Shown here one piece after another: positions 42,697-51,128 of a stretch of DNA of 62,937 nt. The stretch covers positions 1 to 62,937 of the IMG/VR virus record IMGVR_UViG_3300036398_002654. The stretch is one strand, 5' to 3'. The stretch's first letter is position 1. Each line of letters opens with the position of its first letter. Position numbers and translations under genes: made by a program. The stretch is from a virus. The notes under the pieces were generated by a model, which did not search any database, was not told the origin of the DNA, and saw only the letters and a program-made list of their open reading frames with translations.

Positions 42697-43338
42697 TTAC
42701 CAAGGTTCAGAATTAAAATAATTTTTATTATATGCGACAATATTACACCATCTCCACAGATCTTCCCTATCAGAAATTGGAGTTAATCCACCATGGTCTT
42801 CAAAAAACATATAACTAAATCCAGTGAATCCATATGGTTCTAGGTAAGAAAGCATAATATCTAGATTATCACCAACTTCTTTTTGCCCGGGTCCATATTC
42901 AAATTGAATAATTTTTACGTTGTTCAAATAGTCTCCAAATCCACGAAAAACTTTGGTTTCCATGCATTCAACGTCAATTTTTAAAAAGTCAATCTCCTTA
43001 ATATTATTAGATCTGCAATATTCATCTGCTCTACGTAATTCGCATTTTATTGGATCACCAGTAGAATTTGGTCGTTCAATAAAAGAATATGTACTTACCC
43101 AAAAATCAAAAGATGTATTTTCATCACTCAAACCAAAAGCATTAAAAAATGATTTTTCATTATTATTCGACAACTGCTTTAGTTGTTCTAGATATTTCGG
43201 AAAAGGTTCAAAATAATGAACTTCACCTCCCGTTTGGACATATGGAGAATCATTATATGCCCCAACATCAAAAATTACTTCCACCTTATCAGTAATTTTG
43301 TTAAAAAAATTAACTTCCGATATTAGAATAGGATCCAT
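42697..43338 (-). CDS. FkbM-family methyltransferase
   Basis: 213 residues. VEVIFDVGAYNDSPYVQTGG (SAM loop), VHYFEPFPKYLEQLKQ, EIDFLKIDVECMETKVFRGF and KIIQFEYGPGQKEVG are FkbM motifs, like the first half of 32386-33594. Likely O-methylates a sugar. A weak internal promoter (TTGTTA-17-TATAAT) lies upstream. Confidence 0.82.
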   Translation of the reverse strand: MDPILISEVNFFNKITDKVEVIFDVGAYNDSPYVQTGGEVHYFEPFPKYLEQLKQLSNNNEKSFFNAFGLSDENTSFDFWVSTYSFIERPNSTGDPIKCELRRADEYCRSNNIKEIDFLKIDVECMETKVFRGFGDYLNNVKIIQFEYGPGQKEVGDNLDIMLSYLEPYGFTGFSYMFFEDHGGLTPISDREDLWRWCNIVAYNKNYFNSEPW

Positions 43339-43362
43339 ACATTAAAAATATTATATACTACG

Positions 43363-43391
43363 ATTATACCACATAAATTATGCAATAACAA
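43363..43391 (-). promoter_or_regulatory. possible internal promoter of the glycan cluster
   Basis: TTGTTA (43391-43386), 17-bp spacer, TATAAT (43368-43363), 25 nt before the 43338 start, in one of the few gaps of the cluster. Confidence 0.35.
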
Positions 43392-44253
43392 TCCAATCAC
43401 CACTCTCCTCCATTTTTTTATAATCAAAAAATTTGGGTATTTTCATTCTGGCATACTTGTGTAGGTAGAACTTTGGACCCCTCAACTGATTTGAAAAATA
43501 TAAAAAATAACAAAGTATTCCATAAAGACTGTCATAAAAATGAACTTCTTTTGCATTTTCAATAATCTTTATCGTATCAATAATTTTAGTTGAATTATTA
43601 TTTAAATAAACCAAATTATACTCAATATTAGAAAGATCCATACCATCAACATGATGAACAACAGAATATTCATTAAATTTAACTAACTCAGAATATTTTC
43701 TTTGTTCATCATCCTCATTCCTTATAATTTTAAAATAATCAAATGCAATAGAATAATCAAGATTTGAAAGCGTATAGAATCCTATTCTTTGGTCAAATGT
43801 TGGATCACTTGCATCTCTTTCATTAATTTGTAATTTTTCTTGCAAGTTAAATTTTTTTAATATTTGACAATTTTTATATTGAATATTAGTTTTAGGAATT
43901 TCATTTTGAATATTCATTCTCAGGCAAGCTTGTTCAAAATTCCAACAATTTTGATGCCCATGTTCTCCAGGTTTTCCTTCATTCAAAAATAGATAATCCT
44001 CATCAAAAAGTTTTTTAGCCAACTTATCAATATCATTACTCGCTGTTCCATCTGGACAAGAAACGAAAATTAAATTAAAGTCTGGATACAATGCTTCCAA
44101 AAATTCTTTTTGATGGGGAAGACATATTAAACTTACAGATTTATATTGAGTTTGATAATACCTAACCATACCAACAAGTTGAATAAGATCAGTCCAACCC
44201 CAATACAACATTAAAACTGCATTTATATCTTTTTTAGATGGTAAAGTAGTCAT
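43378..44253 (-). CDS. GT-B-like (heptosyltransferase-style) protein, copy 2
   Basis: 291 residues from MTTLPSKKDINAVLML at 44253 (a longer start at 44280 is possible). DLIQLVGMVRYYQTQYKSVS, KEFLEALYPDFNLIF and the C-terminal IENAKEVHFYDSLYGILCYF ... FYLHKYARMKIP match copy 1 at 38608. A nucleotide-sugar transferase role is inferred. Confidence 0.5.
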   Translation of the reverse strand: MTTLPSKKDINAVLMLYWGWTDLIQLVGMVRYYQTQYKSVSLICLPHQKEFLEALYPDFNLIFVSCPDGTASNDIDKLAKKLFDEDYLFLNEGKPGEHGHQNCWNFEQACLRMNIQNEIPKTNIQYKNCQILKKFNLQEKLQINERDASDPTFDQRIGFYTLSNLDYSIAFDYFKIIRNEDDEQRKYSELVKFNEYSVVHHVDGMDLSNIEYNLVYLNNNSTKIIDTIKIIENAKEVHFYDSLYGILCYFLYFSNQLRGPKFYLHKYARMKIPKFFDYKKMEESGDWIVIA

Positions 44254-45787
44254 TTTCGTATTCGTAAGAGTGCCAATCAACTTTATTAAAAAATCTTTGC
44301 CAGTATTGGTAAGTCTTTAAATCATTTGGAGTTCCCCAACAAATATAATTATCAATCTCAAAGTTTTTAACTTTATATCCCAATTCTATTGCTTCATTAA
44401 GCATACTATCAACATAGAATTCGCCATTAGTTCTATTATCATTATCATATAAAGATTTTAAAGAACGGAAAAAGATTTCCCTTGAACGGAAAAACATAGT
44501 TCCAGTAATGGCAAACTCTTTTACAGGATCAGTTCCAGTAAATTTTTTAACATCGACACGACTTACATTCCCATCCTCATCACATTTAACCCAAGAATAT
44601 GCCTCTGGTTGCAAATGACTCGTATAGTTATTTCTATAAGTCCAAACTATTATATCATTTTCTTCATCATTTACCAAATCTAAAAACTTATCGGCATCAT
44701 AGAATACACCATTATCACAAGCTGAAATTAAAATAGAAGAATCTGGATCAATCACATTGACAATTCTTTCTGTTGTGCAAGCCTGACCTTCAAGAACTTC
44801 ATCAATCCAGACTGTATTTTGACCAGGTGATTGATGACCTTTCAGACAGGCATAAATGACATCATCAGTTTTTGGTAAGCAGCGAACTGCCTGATCTACC
44901 ATATCTTTACCATTGACTTGAATGAATGGTTTTGGTTCGGTATATCCTTCTTTTGAGAAGCGACTCCCAGCACCTGCCATTGGAAGAGCAAGAATACAGT
45001 TTTCAAGTCTAACTTCTTTCTGACCTTCTAGTGCTTTACGATAATAATTTGACCAACTATTATAAACATCAAGATCAAATGGAGTTCCCCATTGAAGCAT
45101 ATAAGGAACTTCATAAACAAGACTTATAAGTTCATCACGAACAAGTAGGTTATAAATCAGGCTTACATAATACTCACCGTTGATGTTAATATCTTCATCC
45201 ATCAACTGTTTAAAGTATTTCTTTACATAACTACCTTTCCTGAAATAGTAGTTTCCAGCAGAAGCAAATTCAGACATTTTATCTTCTGTGAATGGTTGCT
45301 TCTCACGAACTTCTAAAATCTTATTGTCCTCATCAGTGCGGCAGAATGCATAATTATCACTACCCAGCATATGGGGATGAAATCCAGTATAACAAATTAC
45401 ACATCCATCACACTCCGTTGCATCAACAAAACCTTTGAAATGACGATAATCCCAATATATTGAGAAATCACAATAATTGACAATTACTTCTTCTTCATCA
45501 TCAATCAGATTCTCAAACTCAAATACAGAAAATACTGGGCCATTTTTATGTCTAGGAATACTAACTATTTCTTTTTTCTCTACAAGTTTATCCAATACCT
45601 CAACTATATTAGTTTCTTCTTTATGCTTATCGTTGATAATAAAAACAAATTTACTATCTTCTGGATAAAGATCGACGATATGTTCTATAACCTTTCTTCC
45701 ATCAACTTCAATAAGATATTTTGGAATGTCATATCCAGCAGCAGCAAATCTACTACTCATACCAGACATTGGAATAATAACTTTCAT
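44234..45787 (-). CDS. tandem two-domain nucleotidyltransferase
   Basis: 517 residues, two complete NTP_transferase domains. Domain 1 (1-250): MKVIIPMSGMSSRFAAAGYD, IPKYLIEVDGRKVIEHIV, INGEYYVSLIYNLLVRDELI. Domain 2 (260-517): ILALPMAGAGSRFSKEGYTE, PKPFIQVNGKDMVDQAVR, TNGEFYVDSMLNEAIELG. Domain 1 has the changed loop MSGMSSRF; both keep the lysine of KP/KY. A fusion may activate two substrates or form a pseudo-dimer. ATAAATA lies 19 nt before the start. Confidence 0.82.
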   Translation of the reverse strand: MKVIIPMSGMSSRFAAAGYDIPKYLIEVDGRKVIEHIVDLYPEDSKFVFIINDKHKEETNIVEVLDKLVEKKEIVSIPRHKNGPVFSVFEFENLIDDEEEVIVNYCDFSIYWDYRHFKGFVDATECDGCVICYTGFHPHMLGSDNYAFCRTDEDNKILEVREKQPFTEDKMSEFASAGNYYFRKGSYVKKYFKQLMDEDININGEYYVSLIYNLLVRDELISLVYEVPYMLQWGTPFDLDVYNSWSNYYRKALEGQKEVRLENCILALPMAGAGSRFSKEGYTEPKPFIQVNGKDMVDQAVRCLPKTDDVIYACLKGHQSPGQNTVWIDEVLEGQACTTERIVNVIDPDSSILISACDNGVFYDADKFLDLVNDEENDIIVWTYRNNYTSHLQPEAYSWVKCDEDGNVSRVDVKKFTGTDPVKEFAITGTMFFRSREIFFRSLKSLYDNDNRTNGEFYVDSMLNEAIELGYKVKNFEIDNYICWGTPNDLKTYQYWQRFFNKVDWHSYEYENDYFTI

Positions 45788-45805
45788 AAGAAAAATATTT
45801 TTAAA

Positions 45806-45812
45806 TATTTAT
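45806..45812 (-). promoter_or_regulatory. late-type motif inside the glycan cluster
   Basis: ATAAATA on the minus strand, 19 nt before the 45787 start, overlapping the end of 45809-46543. Confidence 0.3.
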
Positions 45813-46543
45813 TGGTGCCTGGAAGGATCAATAGTATATGGTGCAGAAAAATATTTAACTTCTAAACCCTTATCATAAGCGTTCTGAGTCACAGATGGCT
45901 CAAAGGCAATTGGATATAAACCCTTCCACAATTCATTCATTTCAATACAATAATTATATGTCTGCATATATGCTTCCATTGAATTTCTGTTTCCATATAC
46001 TATTGCATCAGAAACCCATGGAGCATTTACTGTATCTGGAAGTCTCCAATCTCCAGGAGAATTGTATATGGTTGGATTTTGTCTGTCTATTATGGGTGAA
46101 TAGTGATTACACCAAGGAATTACCGAAAAAATTTGATATTCATCAGATTTTTCAATATCTGGTAATTTGTTAGTAACAATATCAGAACGATATTTCATAT
46201 ATGCATCATATTCGAAGTTATTATCATCAGCATATTGAGTTGCTAATTTAAAAGCATTCATATCATTGAAAAACATCGATAATTGATTATATGGCAATGG
46301 TTCATTAGTTCCCGTTCCCATATTAATAAAAATATCTTTATAATGCTGGGGAATAACATAAGGACAAATATATTCACCCTTCAACCATTTTGAGAGATTA
46401 TTCAATGCTTGATTGTGATAATCATCTCTCTCAGCATTAATTGAAATAAACAAATCAACATCATAGTCACACGACTCCAATAAAGGAATCAGACAACTTT
46501 CATAACACTTCAATCTTCCAGATATTAAAACTGCAACTCTCAT
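45809..46543 (-). CDS. uncharacterised glycan-cluster protein
   Basis: 244 residues from MRVAVLISGRLKCYESCLIP at 46543 (ATGA overlap with the fucosyltransferase). DYDVDLFISINAE, FNDMNAFKLATQYADDNN and DAYMKYRSDIVTNKLPDIE recall viral glycosyltransferase-like proteins and, loosely, family X above (strand ending in RSDI/RADF). Function inferred from context. Confidence 0.5.
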   Translation of the reverse strand: MRVAVLISGRLKCYESCLIPLLESCDYDVDLFISINAERDDYHNQALNNLSKWLKGEYICPYVIPQHYKDIFINMGTGTNEPLPYNQLSMFFNDMNAFKLATQYADDNNFEYDAYMKYRSDIVTNKLPDIEKSDEYQIFSVIPWCNHYSPIIDRQNPTIYNSPGDWRLPDTVNAPWVSDAIVYGNRNSMEAYMQTYNYCIEMNELWKGLYPIAFEPSVTQNAYDKGLEVKYFSAPYTIDPSRHQ

Positions 46544-47340
46544 ATGATAATCCATCCTTGTAAATATAAATCGCTGAGATCTTTAGAAGCATCTGGTCCA
46601 GCAAACCAAGTACTTGGGGCAACTGTTTTTTTACTTTTTGCCAACCAAGCACCCCACCAAGAGAATGAAGAATTGGCAATGATGTGATATGTGCAAAGGG
46701 ATTGGAGACAAAGATCTACGCCAGTGCTGTTTCCTTCTGCAAAAATAAAACGATCTCCCTGAAAAACTTCTTGCTCCTTACACCACTCAATTCCATCAGA
46801 AAAAATCATAACTGGAATGTCTTCTGGCATATGAGACAATCCCTGAGCATAATACTCTAACGTTTGTACTGGGTGATGTGGATATTGTAGATAATCTCCC
46901 CTACGAAGATGAATTGCAATTACTTCTTCATTACCAAAATTTGATTTAAATGCTTCTTCTGTTGGTTCACGAATTTCATCGGCAAAAGTAAATGCCTCAC
47001 GAATTTGCTTTTCAATATGCTTGAAATATTTTTCTGTTTGGAAATATCCATAAAGACTAATATTATCTGGACAGTTGTTCCAAAGATTTTGATCTAATCC
47101 AAAATTTGATTCCATTACCTTTGGAAAATTAGTCACATGCTTTGGTGCTTCAGGAATCTTAAAGCACTCAAACATTGTAATATCTGAGTTTACACAATTA
47201 ATATCTCTTGTTGCAACAACTGCTCTTGGTGGTAAGCAATACTCATATCCGTGTCTTTGGGCAAGACCACGAAGAGCAGTATATTGAAACATCTGGTTAC
47301 CAAGTCTTCCCAGATTTCCTAGATCATCATTTGCAAGCAT
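46540..47340 (-). CDS. GT11 alpha-1,2-fucosyltransferase
   Basis: 266 residues from [20 protein letters not shown] at 47340. Key motifs: GRLGNQMFQYTALRGLA, VIAIHLRRGDYLQYPHH (HxRRxDY), IPVMIFSDGIEWCKEQ and IIANSSFSWWGAWLA, all GT11 signatures. Transfers L-fucose from GDP-Fuc to a galactose 2-OH, forming an H-antigen-like end. GDP-L-fucose is made by the next two genes (fcl, gmd). 14-nt overlap with fcl. Confidence 0.92.
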   Translation of the reverse strand: MLANDDLGNLGRLGNQMFQYTALRGLAQRHGYEYCLPPRAVVATRDINCVNSDITMFECFKIPEAPKHVTNFPKVMESNFGLDQNLWNNCPDNISLYGYFQTEKYFKHIEKQIREAFTFADEIREPTEEAFKSNFGNEEVIAIHLRRGDYLQYPHHPVQTLEYYAQGLSHMPEDIPVMIFSDGIEWCKEQEVFQGDRFIFAEGNSTGVDLCLQSLCTYHIIANSSFSWWGAWLAKSKKTVAPSTWFAGPDASKDLSDLYLQGWIII

Positions 47341-48262
47341 TTTCTTTATACCATTGATAAGTTGACCCAATACCTTCACGGAGACCAATCTTTGGTTCCC
47401 AACCAAGCGATTTAATCTTATCTACATTCAAGACTTTACGTGGAGTACCATTTGGTTTTGTAGTATCCCAATTAATATCACGATCATACCCAACAACATC
47501 AGCAACAGTTTCCGCAAGTTCCTTAATCGTCACATCTTCACCTGTACCAACATTGATATGTTCTGCTTCATTATAGACCTGCATACAGGTATAACACGCT
47601 TCTGCAAGATCATCAACGTGCAGAAACTCTCTCATCGCAGAACCATCACCCCAAAGTTTGACTTCCCAATACTTACTATGGTCAAGAGCAGCATGAAACT
47701 TAGCAATCATTGCTGGAAGAACGTGAGACGTTTCCAGGTCAAAGTTATCGTTAGGACCATAAAGGTTCGTAGGCATCAAGGAGATGGCATTAAACCCATG
47801 CTGTTGGCGATATGCCTGACACATCATAATACCAGCAATCTTTGCAATCGCATAGGCATCATTGGTTGGTTCCAGAGCACCAGTCATCAACTGATCTTCG
47901 GTGATTGGTTGAGTTGCAAACTTGGGATAGATGCAGGATGAACCAAGAAACAAAAGTTTCTTTACACCCCAACGATATGCAGAATCAATAATATTCGTCT
48001 GAATACGGATATTCTCAGTCAAGAAATCTGCCTTATATGTATTGTTTGCCATAATACCACCAACCTTGGCAGCGGCAACAAAAACATAATCAGGTTTTTT
48101 AAGTCTAAAAAATGTATCAGTCGCTTCTTGATCTGTAAAATCTACAGTCTGACGAGTTCCCCTAATAATATCACTATAATCTTTACTTTCAAGATTTCTA
48201 ACAATTGCAGATCCAACCATCCCATTGGCACCAGCAACTAATACTCTGGAATCACTGTCCAT
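47327..48262 (-). CDS. fcl: GDP-L-fucose synthase
   Basis: 311 residues from [17 protein letters not shown] at 48262. [20 protein letters not shown] (NADP), [36 protein letters not shown], the active-site YAIAKIAG (Tyr-x3-Lys) and [12 protein letters not shown] are GDP-4-keto-6-deoxymannose epimerase/reductase features. Acts after gmd to give GDP-L-fucose. Also known as wcaG. Confidence 0.94.
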   Translation of the reverse strand: MDSDSRVLVAGANGMVGSAIVRNLESKDYSDIIRGTRQTVDFTDQEATDTFFRLKKPDYVFVAAAKVGGIMANNTYKADFLTENIRIQTNIIDSAYRWGVKKLLFLGSSCIYPKFATQPITEDQLMTGALEPTNDAYAIAKIAGIMMCQAYRQQHGFNAISLMPTNLYGPNDNFDLETSHVLPAMIAKFHAALDHSKYWEVKLWGDGSAMREFLHVDDLAEACYTCMQVYNEAEHINVGTGEDVTIKELAETVADVVGYDRDINWDTTKPNGTPRKVLNVDKIKSLGWEPKIGLREGIGSTYQWYKENACK

Positions 48263-49253
48263 AAATGCACATATCCTCAACTAATTGTTTGAAAGAAATC
48301 TTAGGTTCCCAACCTAATTTTTCTTTTGCCTTAGAGGCATCACCTAATAAAGTCTCTACTTCAGCAGGTCGAAAATATTTAGGATTGACTCTAATGACCG
48401 TTCTGCCAGTAAGTTTATCAATACCAACCTCATCAAGACCCTCACCTTCCCATTCAATCTTCATTCCAAAGTAAGGTGCCGATTCTTCCACAAACTCCTT
48501 TACAGAGTACTGAACACCAGTTGCAATCACATAATCTTCTGGTTCATCTTGTTGAAGCATCAACCACATTGCTTCTACAAAGTCCTTAGCGTGTCCCCAG
48601 TCACGTTTAGCATTTAGATTACCAAGTTCAAGAACATCTTGAAGTCCGCAAGAAATCTTTGAAAGACCACGAGTAATCTTACGTGTTACAAACGTTTCTC
48701 CACGTCTTGGTGATTCGTGATTAAACAGAATTCCAGTACAAGCATACATCCCATATGCTTCACGATAGTTTTTGGTTATCCAATATCCATAGAGTTTTGC
48801 TACCCCATAAGGAGAACGGGGATAAAAAGGAGTAGTTTCACTTTGAGGAGTTTCTTGAACCAATCCGTAAAGTTCGCTGGTAGATGCCTGATAGATGCGT
48901 ACACGGTCTTCCATACCCAAAAGACGCACTGCTTCAAGAACCCGAAGAGTTCCCACACCATCCACATCAGCAGTGTATTCAGGCATCTCAAAGGATACTT
49001 TGACATGACTTTGAGCACCAAGATTATAAATTTCATCAGGTTGGACTTTCTGTATGACTCTTACTATATTAGTAGAGTCTGTTAAGTCTCCGTAATGTAA
49101 CTTAACATTTTGATACAAATGATCTATACGATGCGTATTAATCAAAGATGCACGTCTTACAATACCATGAACTTCATATCCTTTCTCCAAAAGAAGTTCG
49201 GCAAGATAAGAACCGTCTTGACCTGTGATTCCAGTGATTAATGCAACCTTCAT
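48252..49253 (-). CDS. gmd: GDP-mannose 4,6-dehydratase
   Basis: 333 residues from [20 protein letters not shown] at 49253 (49259 also possible). [65 protein letters not shown] (Tyr-x3-Lys), [17 protein letters not shown] are diagnostic. First step from GDP-mannose to GDP-L-fucose. First gene of the 20-kb glycan cluster, with a candidate promoter/terminator element upstream at 49274-49306. Confidence 0.96.
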   Translation of the reverse strand: MKVALITGITGQDGSYLAELLLEKGYEVHGIVRRASLINTHRIDHLYQNVKLHYGDLTDSTNIVRVIQKVQPDEIYNLGAQSHVKVSFEMPEYTADVDGVGTLRVLEAVRLLGMEDRVRIYQASTSELYGLVQETPQSETTPFYPRSPYGVAKLYGYWITKNYREAYGMYACTGILFNHESPRRGETFVTRKITRGLSKISCGLQDVLELGNLNAKRDWGHAKDFVEAMWLMLQQDEPEDYVIATGVQYSVKEFVEESAPYFGMKIEWEGEGLDEVGIDKLTGRTVIRVNPKYFRPAEVETLLGDASKAKEKLGWEPKISFKQLVEDMCIYGQ

Positions 49254-49273
49254 AAACAAGAATACTTTTTACC

Positions 49274-49302
49274 ATTATACTAAAAAAGATGGGTTTATGC
49301 AA
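49274..49302 (-). promoter_or_regulatory. promoter of the glycan cluster, fused to a terminator
   Basis: TTGCAT (49302-49297), 17-bp spacer, TATAAT (49279-49274), about 20 nt before the gmd start. The -35 lies at the loop of the terminator at 49282-49306. The -10 is perfect and the -35 matches 3/6. Confidence 0.5.
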
Positions 49303-49306
49303 CCCA
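49282..49306 (-). terminator. intrinsic terminator just before gmd
   Basis: Minus-strand TGGGTT/AACCCA 6-bp stem, loop GCATA, then TCTTTTTT. It ends the upstream small-gene operon or attenuates read-through into gmd. Confidence 0.65.
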
Positions 49307-49444
49307 CCTCTGTAACTCAGGCTCGCCACCAATTCTTTAACTGGAAATTGGAAACCAGGCGGGAGAGAGTCCCATCCGCACCACTTGCTCTTGAGAAAAG
49401 CAAGAAAACAATAGGGTCATATTTGACTCCACCACTTAGTTTTA
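49307..49444 (-). ncRNA. structured leader upstream of gmd (candidate)
   Basis: On the minus strand, hairpins occur one after another: CTTAGTTT/AAACTAAG (8 bp, overlapping the 49445 stop), CTTGCT/AGCAAG, GGG/CCC around ACTCTCT, and CCAATT/AATTGG, ending at the intrinsic terminator. No good open frame. A riboswitch- or attenuator-like leader of the GDP-fucose genes is possible; wcaG-type RNAs are known in cyanophages but the class could not be confirmed by eye. Confidence 0.35.
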
Positions 49445-49669
49445 CTAAACTAAGAAAAGTTGGGTTAACTTTGATATCTCGGTAATACCAAAGAATGCAC
49501 ATAAGAATAGTACATCCCAAAGTTTAAGTTTAATAGCAAAAGGCACTGTGAGTAAACCTCCAATAACCTTTATTAATAAACCATATTTAAATTCTCCCCA
49601 TAACATAGTTTGATAACCAATTATAAGAAGAATATTTCCAATCCACCGAAGTAAATCAGATTTTGACAT
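49445..49669 (-). CDS. small membrane protein
   Basis: 74 residues with two to three hydrophobic helices (LLRWIGNILLIIGYQTMLWG, LLIKVIGGLLTVPFAIKL, VLFLCAFFGITEISKL). Last gene of the operon starting at 50165. Function unknown. A 47-nt gap with a CGGATGGACT motif precedes it. Confidence 0.65.
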   Translation of the reverse strand: MSKSDLLRWIGNILLIIGYQTMLWGEFKYGLLIKVIGGLLTVPFAIKLKLWDVLFLCAFFGITEISKLTQLFLV

Positions 49670-49716
49670 TAGGGGTTTGCTCCCGACCAGTGCTGTTAAA
49701 GTCCATCCGTGACTAT

Positions 49717-49953
49717 TTAATCATCATCTCTTACATAACAAGGAACTCTATCTGGATCTAACCAACGCGCATAGTCAATGTCTTCCATAGCAGTAGTACA
49801 TTGTAGACCATTATCAAAAAGATAAATGTCATTCCAGCGTTTGGTGTATTCGTTTTGTTTTTGTAAACGGTAATCAGGTTTACCGTTAATTTCAAGGATA
49901 CCTGCCTCTACGAAACGATATCCTTCACGCTCCAGAAGAACTTTGGTTTTCAT
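49717..49953 (-). CDS. hypothetical protein
   Basis: 78 residues: KVLLEREGYRFVEAGILEIN, DYRLQKQNEYTKRWNDIYLF and a C-terminal ARWLDPDRVPCYVRDDD. No recognised domain. ATGA overlap with 49950-50165. Second gene of an early-type operon. Confidence 0.6.
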   Translation of the reverse strand: MKTKVLLEREGYRFVEAGILEINGKPDYRLQKQNEYTKRWNDIYLFDNGLQCTTAMEDIDYARWLDPDRVPCYVRDDD

Positions 49954-50165
49954 GCAACCTCAACAGATTCAAGATCCTGATCAATATACTCCATAAGAAT
50001 TTCGTAATCATCAAGAGGATCACCGGAAAATACCACCCCTTCATTTTCATAGAAGCGGCGAACCTTTTTATAAAGTTTCGGATTCTTTACATCAAGGTAG
50101 ATTTCCCCGTTAGCAGCAGAACGTAGAGTGCTAACATCCTTTTTGAATTTTTGAATCAGAGACAT
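49950..50165 (-). CDS. conserved hypothetical
   Basis: 71 residues: MSLIQKFKKDVSTLRSAANG, IYLDVKNPKLYKKVRRFYEN and an acidic end. Likely a small helical protein. First gene after a perfect consensus sigma70-type promoter, consistent with early expression. Confidence 0.65.
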   Translation of the reverse strand: MSLIQKFKKDVSTLRSAANGEIYLDVKNPKLYKKVRRFYENEGVVFSGDPLDDYEILMEYIDQDLESVEVA

Positions 50166-50188
50166 TGTTTTGTTTTGTTTACCCTAGT

Positions 50189-50217
50189 ATTATAAGGTGT
50201 TTGAGTTTTTGTGTCAA
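50189..50217 (-). promoter_or_regulatory. perfect consensus sigma70-type promoter
   Basis: TTGACA (50217-50212), 17-bp spacer, TATAAT (50194-50189) on the minus strand, 24 nt before the 50165 start. Preceded by a GCCAGT/ACTGGC hairpin after tRNA-Pro. Confidence 0.78.
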
Positions 50218-50241
50218 GTGTGCCAGTGAAGTAACTGGCGA

Positions 50242-50312
50242 TCGGGGCGGCAAGAATCGAACTTGCACCTCCGCTTCCCAAAAGCGGCATTCTACCACTA
50301 TACTACGCCCCG
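50242..50312 (-). tRNA. trnP: tRNA-Pro (UGG)
   Basis: 71 nt. Acceptor CGGGGCG/CGCCCCG with the C1-G72 pair usual for tRNA-Pro, anticodon arm CCGCT-TTTGGGA-AGCGG (anticodon TGG), T-arm GCAAG-TTCGATT-CTTGC. No encoded CCA. Its first 10 nt overlap the 3' end of the HNH gene upstream. Confidence 0.92.
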
Positions 50313-50629
50313 TAGTAATGAAGTTTTCTGTGACAGTTAGAACAAAGACAGATACATTTTTCCATCTCTTCTAAAATTGATTCTTTACTTCTATTACAAA
50401 GTAAAAAAGCAATATCGTGTTCTTTTTCTTTTGGATTGAGATGATGCCAGTCTAAACAGGCATTATCATTTTCTCCACATCTCTCACAGGACTTTTCATC
50501 CATAATATTATTATACCACATTCTCTTCCTTTGTCTAGCCTCTTTTGATCTTTGAGCGGTAATAGACTTGTTTTTCTCATACCACTGCTTCTGTGCGGCT
50601 TTTTGTTGTTCTGGATTTGAATACGGCAT
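50303..50629 (-). CDS. HNH endonuclease overlapping tRNA-Pro
   Basis: 108 residues. A basic helical N-terminus (QQKAAQKQWYEKNKSITAQR) precedes the core CERCGENDNACLDWHHLNPK and CICLCSNCHRKLHYYGA (two CxxC and HH). Its stop codon lies inside the tRNA-Pro gene. A perfect late motif in an inverted repeat lies upstream. A homing-type nuclease placed at a tRNA. Confidence 0.85.
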   Translation of the reverse strand: MPYSNPEQQKAAQKQWYEKNKSITAQRSKEARQRKRMWYNNIMDEKSCERCGENDNACLDWHHLNPKEKEHDIAFLLCNRSKESILEEMEKCICLCSNCHRKLHYYGA

Positions 50630-50646
50630 AAAAACTTATCAAGTAA

Positions 50647-50673
50647 GTTCAAAACTATTTATATGTTTTGAAC
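50647..50673 (-). promoter_or_regulatory. late promoter core in the loop of a 9-bp inverted repeat
   Basis: GTTCAAAAC, then ATATAAATA, then GTTTTGAAC on the minus strand: a perfect 9-bp inverted repeat whose 9-nt loop contains TATAAATA (50663-50656). It lies between the 50676 stop and the 50629 HNH start. Confidence 0.6.
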
Positions 50674-50675
50674 CT

Positions 50676-50828
50676 TTACTTCTTGTGCCCTTTGTCAAAT
50701 GGTGCCCAGTGCTGCCATTCGTATTTATGAATCGCCCATATACCCATAATAGGAAGAACAATCAAAATATATCCAAGAAATCCAAGTGTATATGGGTTTT
50801 CCAATACCCATCGTGCAAAGTGTCCCAT
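50676..50828 (-). CDS. 50-residue membrane protein
   Basis: MGHFARWVLENPYTLGFLGY, ILIVLPIMGIWAIHKYEWQH, WAPFDKGHKK: one hydrophobic span with a charged C-terminal tail. Overlaps the upstream stop by one base (TGATG). Function unknown. Confidence 0.6.
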   Translation of the reverse strand: MGHFARWVLENPYTLGFLGYILIVLPIMGIWAIHKYEWQHWAPFDKGHKK

Positions 50829-51049
50829 CAGTATCCTCTCCAAGTTTTAAATTCATAATAGAAATATTGATCCAATACTCTATCATCCAATGGTGCGTTT
50901 TCAGTTCTATGCGCCCATACCTCACAGAATTCTACGATACGACGATCGTGTAATGAACTATGCCCCCACATTCTTACAAATGCTGATGTTGCAAAGTGAT
51001 ACCGCTGCCTAATGTGCGGTTCCGTTTCCTTTATACTTTTCGGTATCAT
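50828..51049 (-). CDS. hypothetical protein
   Basis: 73 residues: IPKSIKETEPHIRQRYHFAT, WGHSSLHDRRIVEFCEVWAH, QYFYYEFKTWRGY. The start is backed by an AGGAGG ribosome site 7 nt upstream even though it overlaps 51009-51128 by 41 nt. No known domain. Confidence 0.6.
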   Translation of the reverse strand: MIPKSIKETEPHIRQRYHFATSAFVRMWGHSSLHDRRIVEFCEVWAHRTENAPLDDRVLDQYFYYEFKTWRGY

Positions 51050-51128
51050 AATACCCTCCTTTTGTTCCGAAATAAAGAGTTGTTAATACGAAAGGAACTG
51101 AAACAAATAAAAGTACTTTACCTAACAT
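51009..51128 (-). CDS. 39-residue membrane peptide
   Basis: MLGKVLLFVSVPFVLTTLYF then GTKGGYYDTEKYKGNGTAH: one helix and a polar tail. Overlaps the end of gnd by 11 nt. A typical cyanophage mini-gene; function unknown. Confidence 0.55.
   Translation of the reverse strand: MLGKVLLFVSVPFVLTTLYFGTKGGYYDTEKYKGNGTAH

Noticed and set aside
49317-49520. 67-codon frame over the gmd leader
   Set aside because: Overlaps a better membrane-protein gene and runs through hairpin-forming sequence; its SGADGTLSRL-like reading is typical of translated structured RNA.
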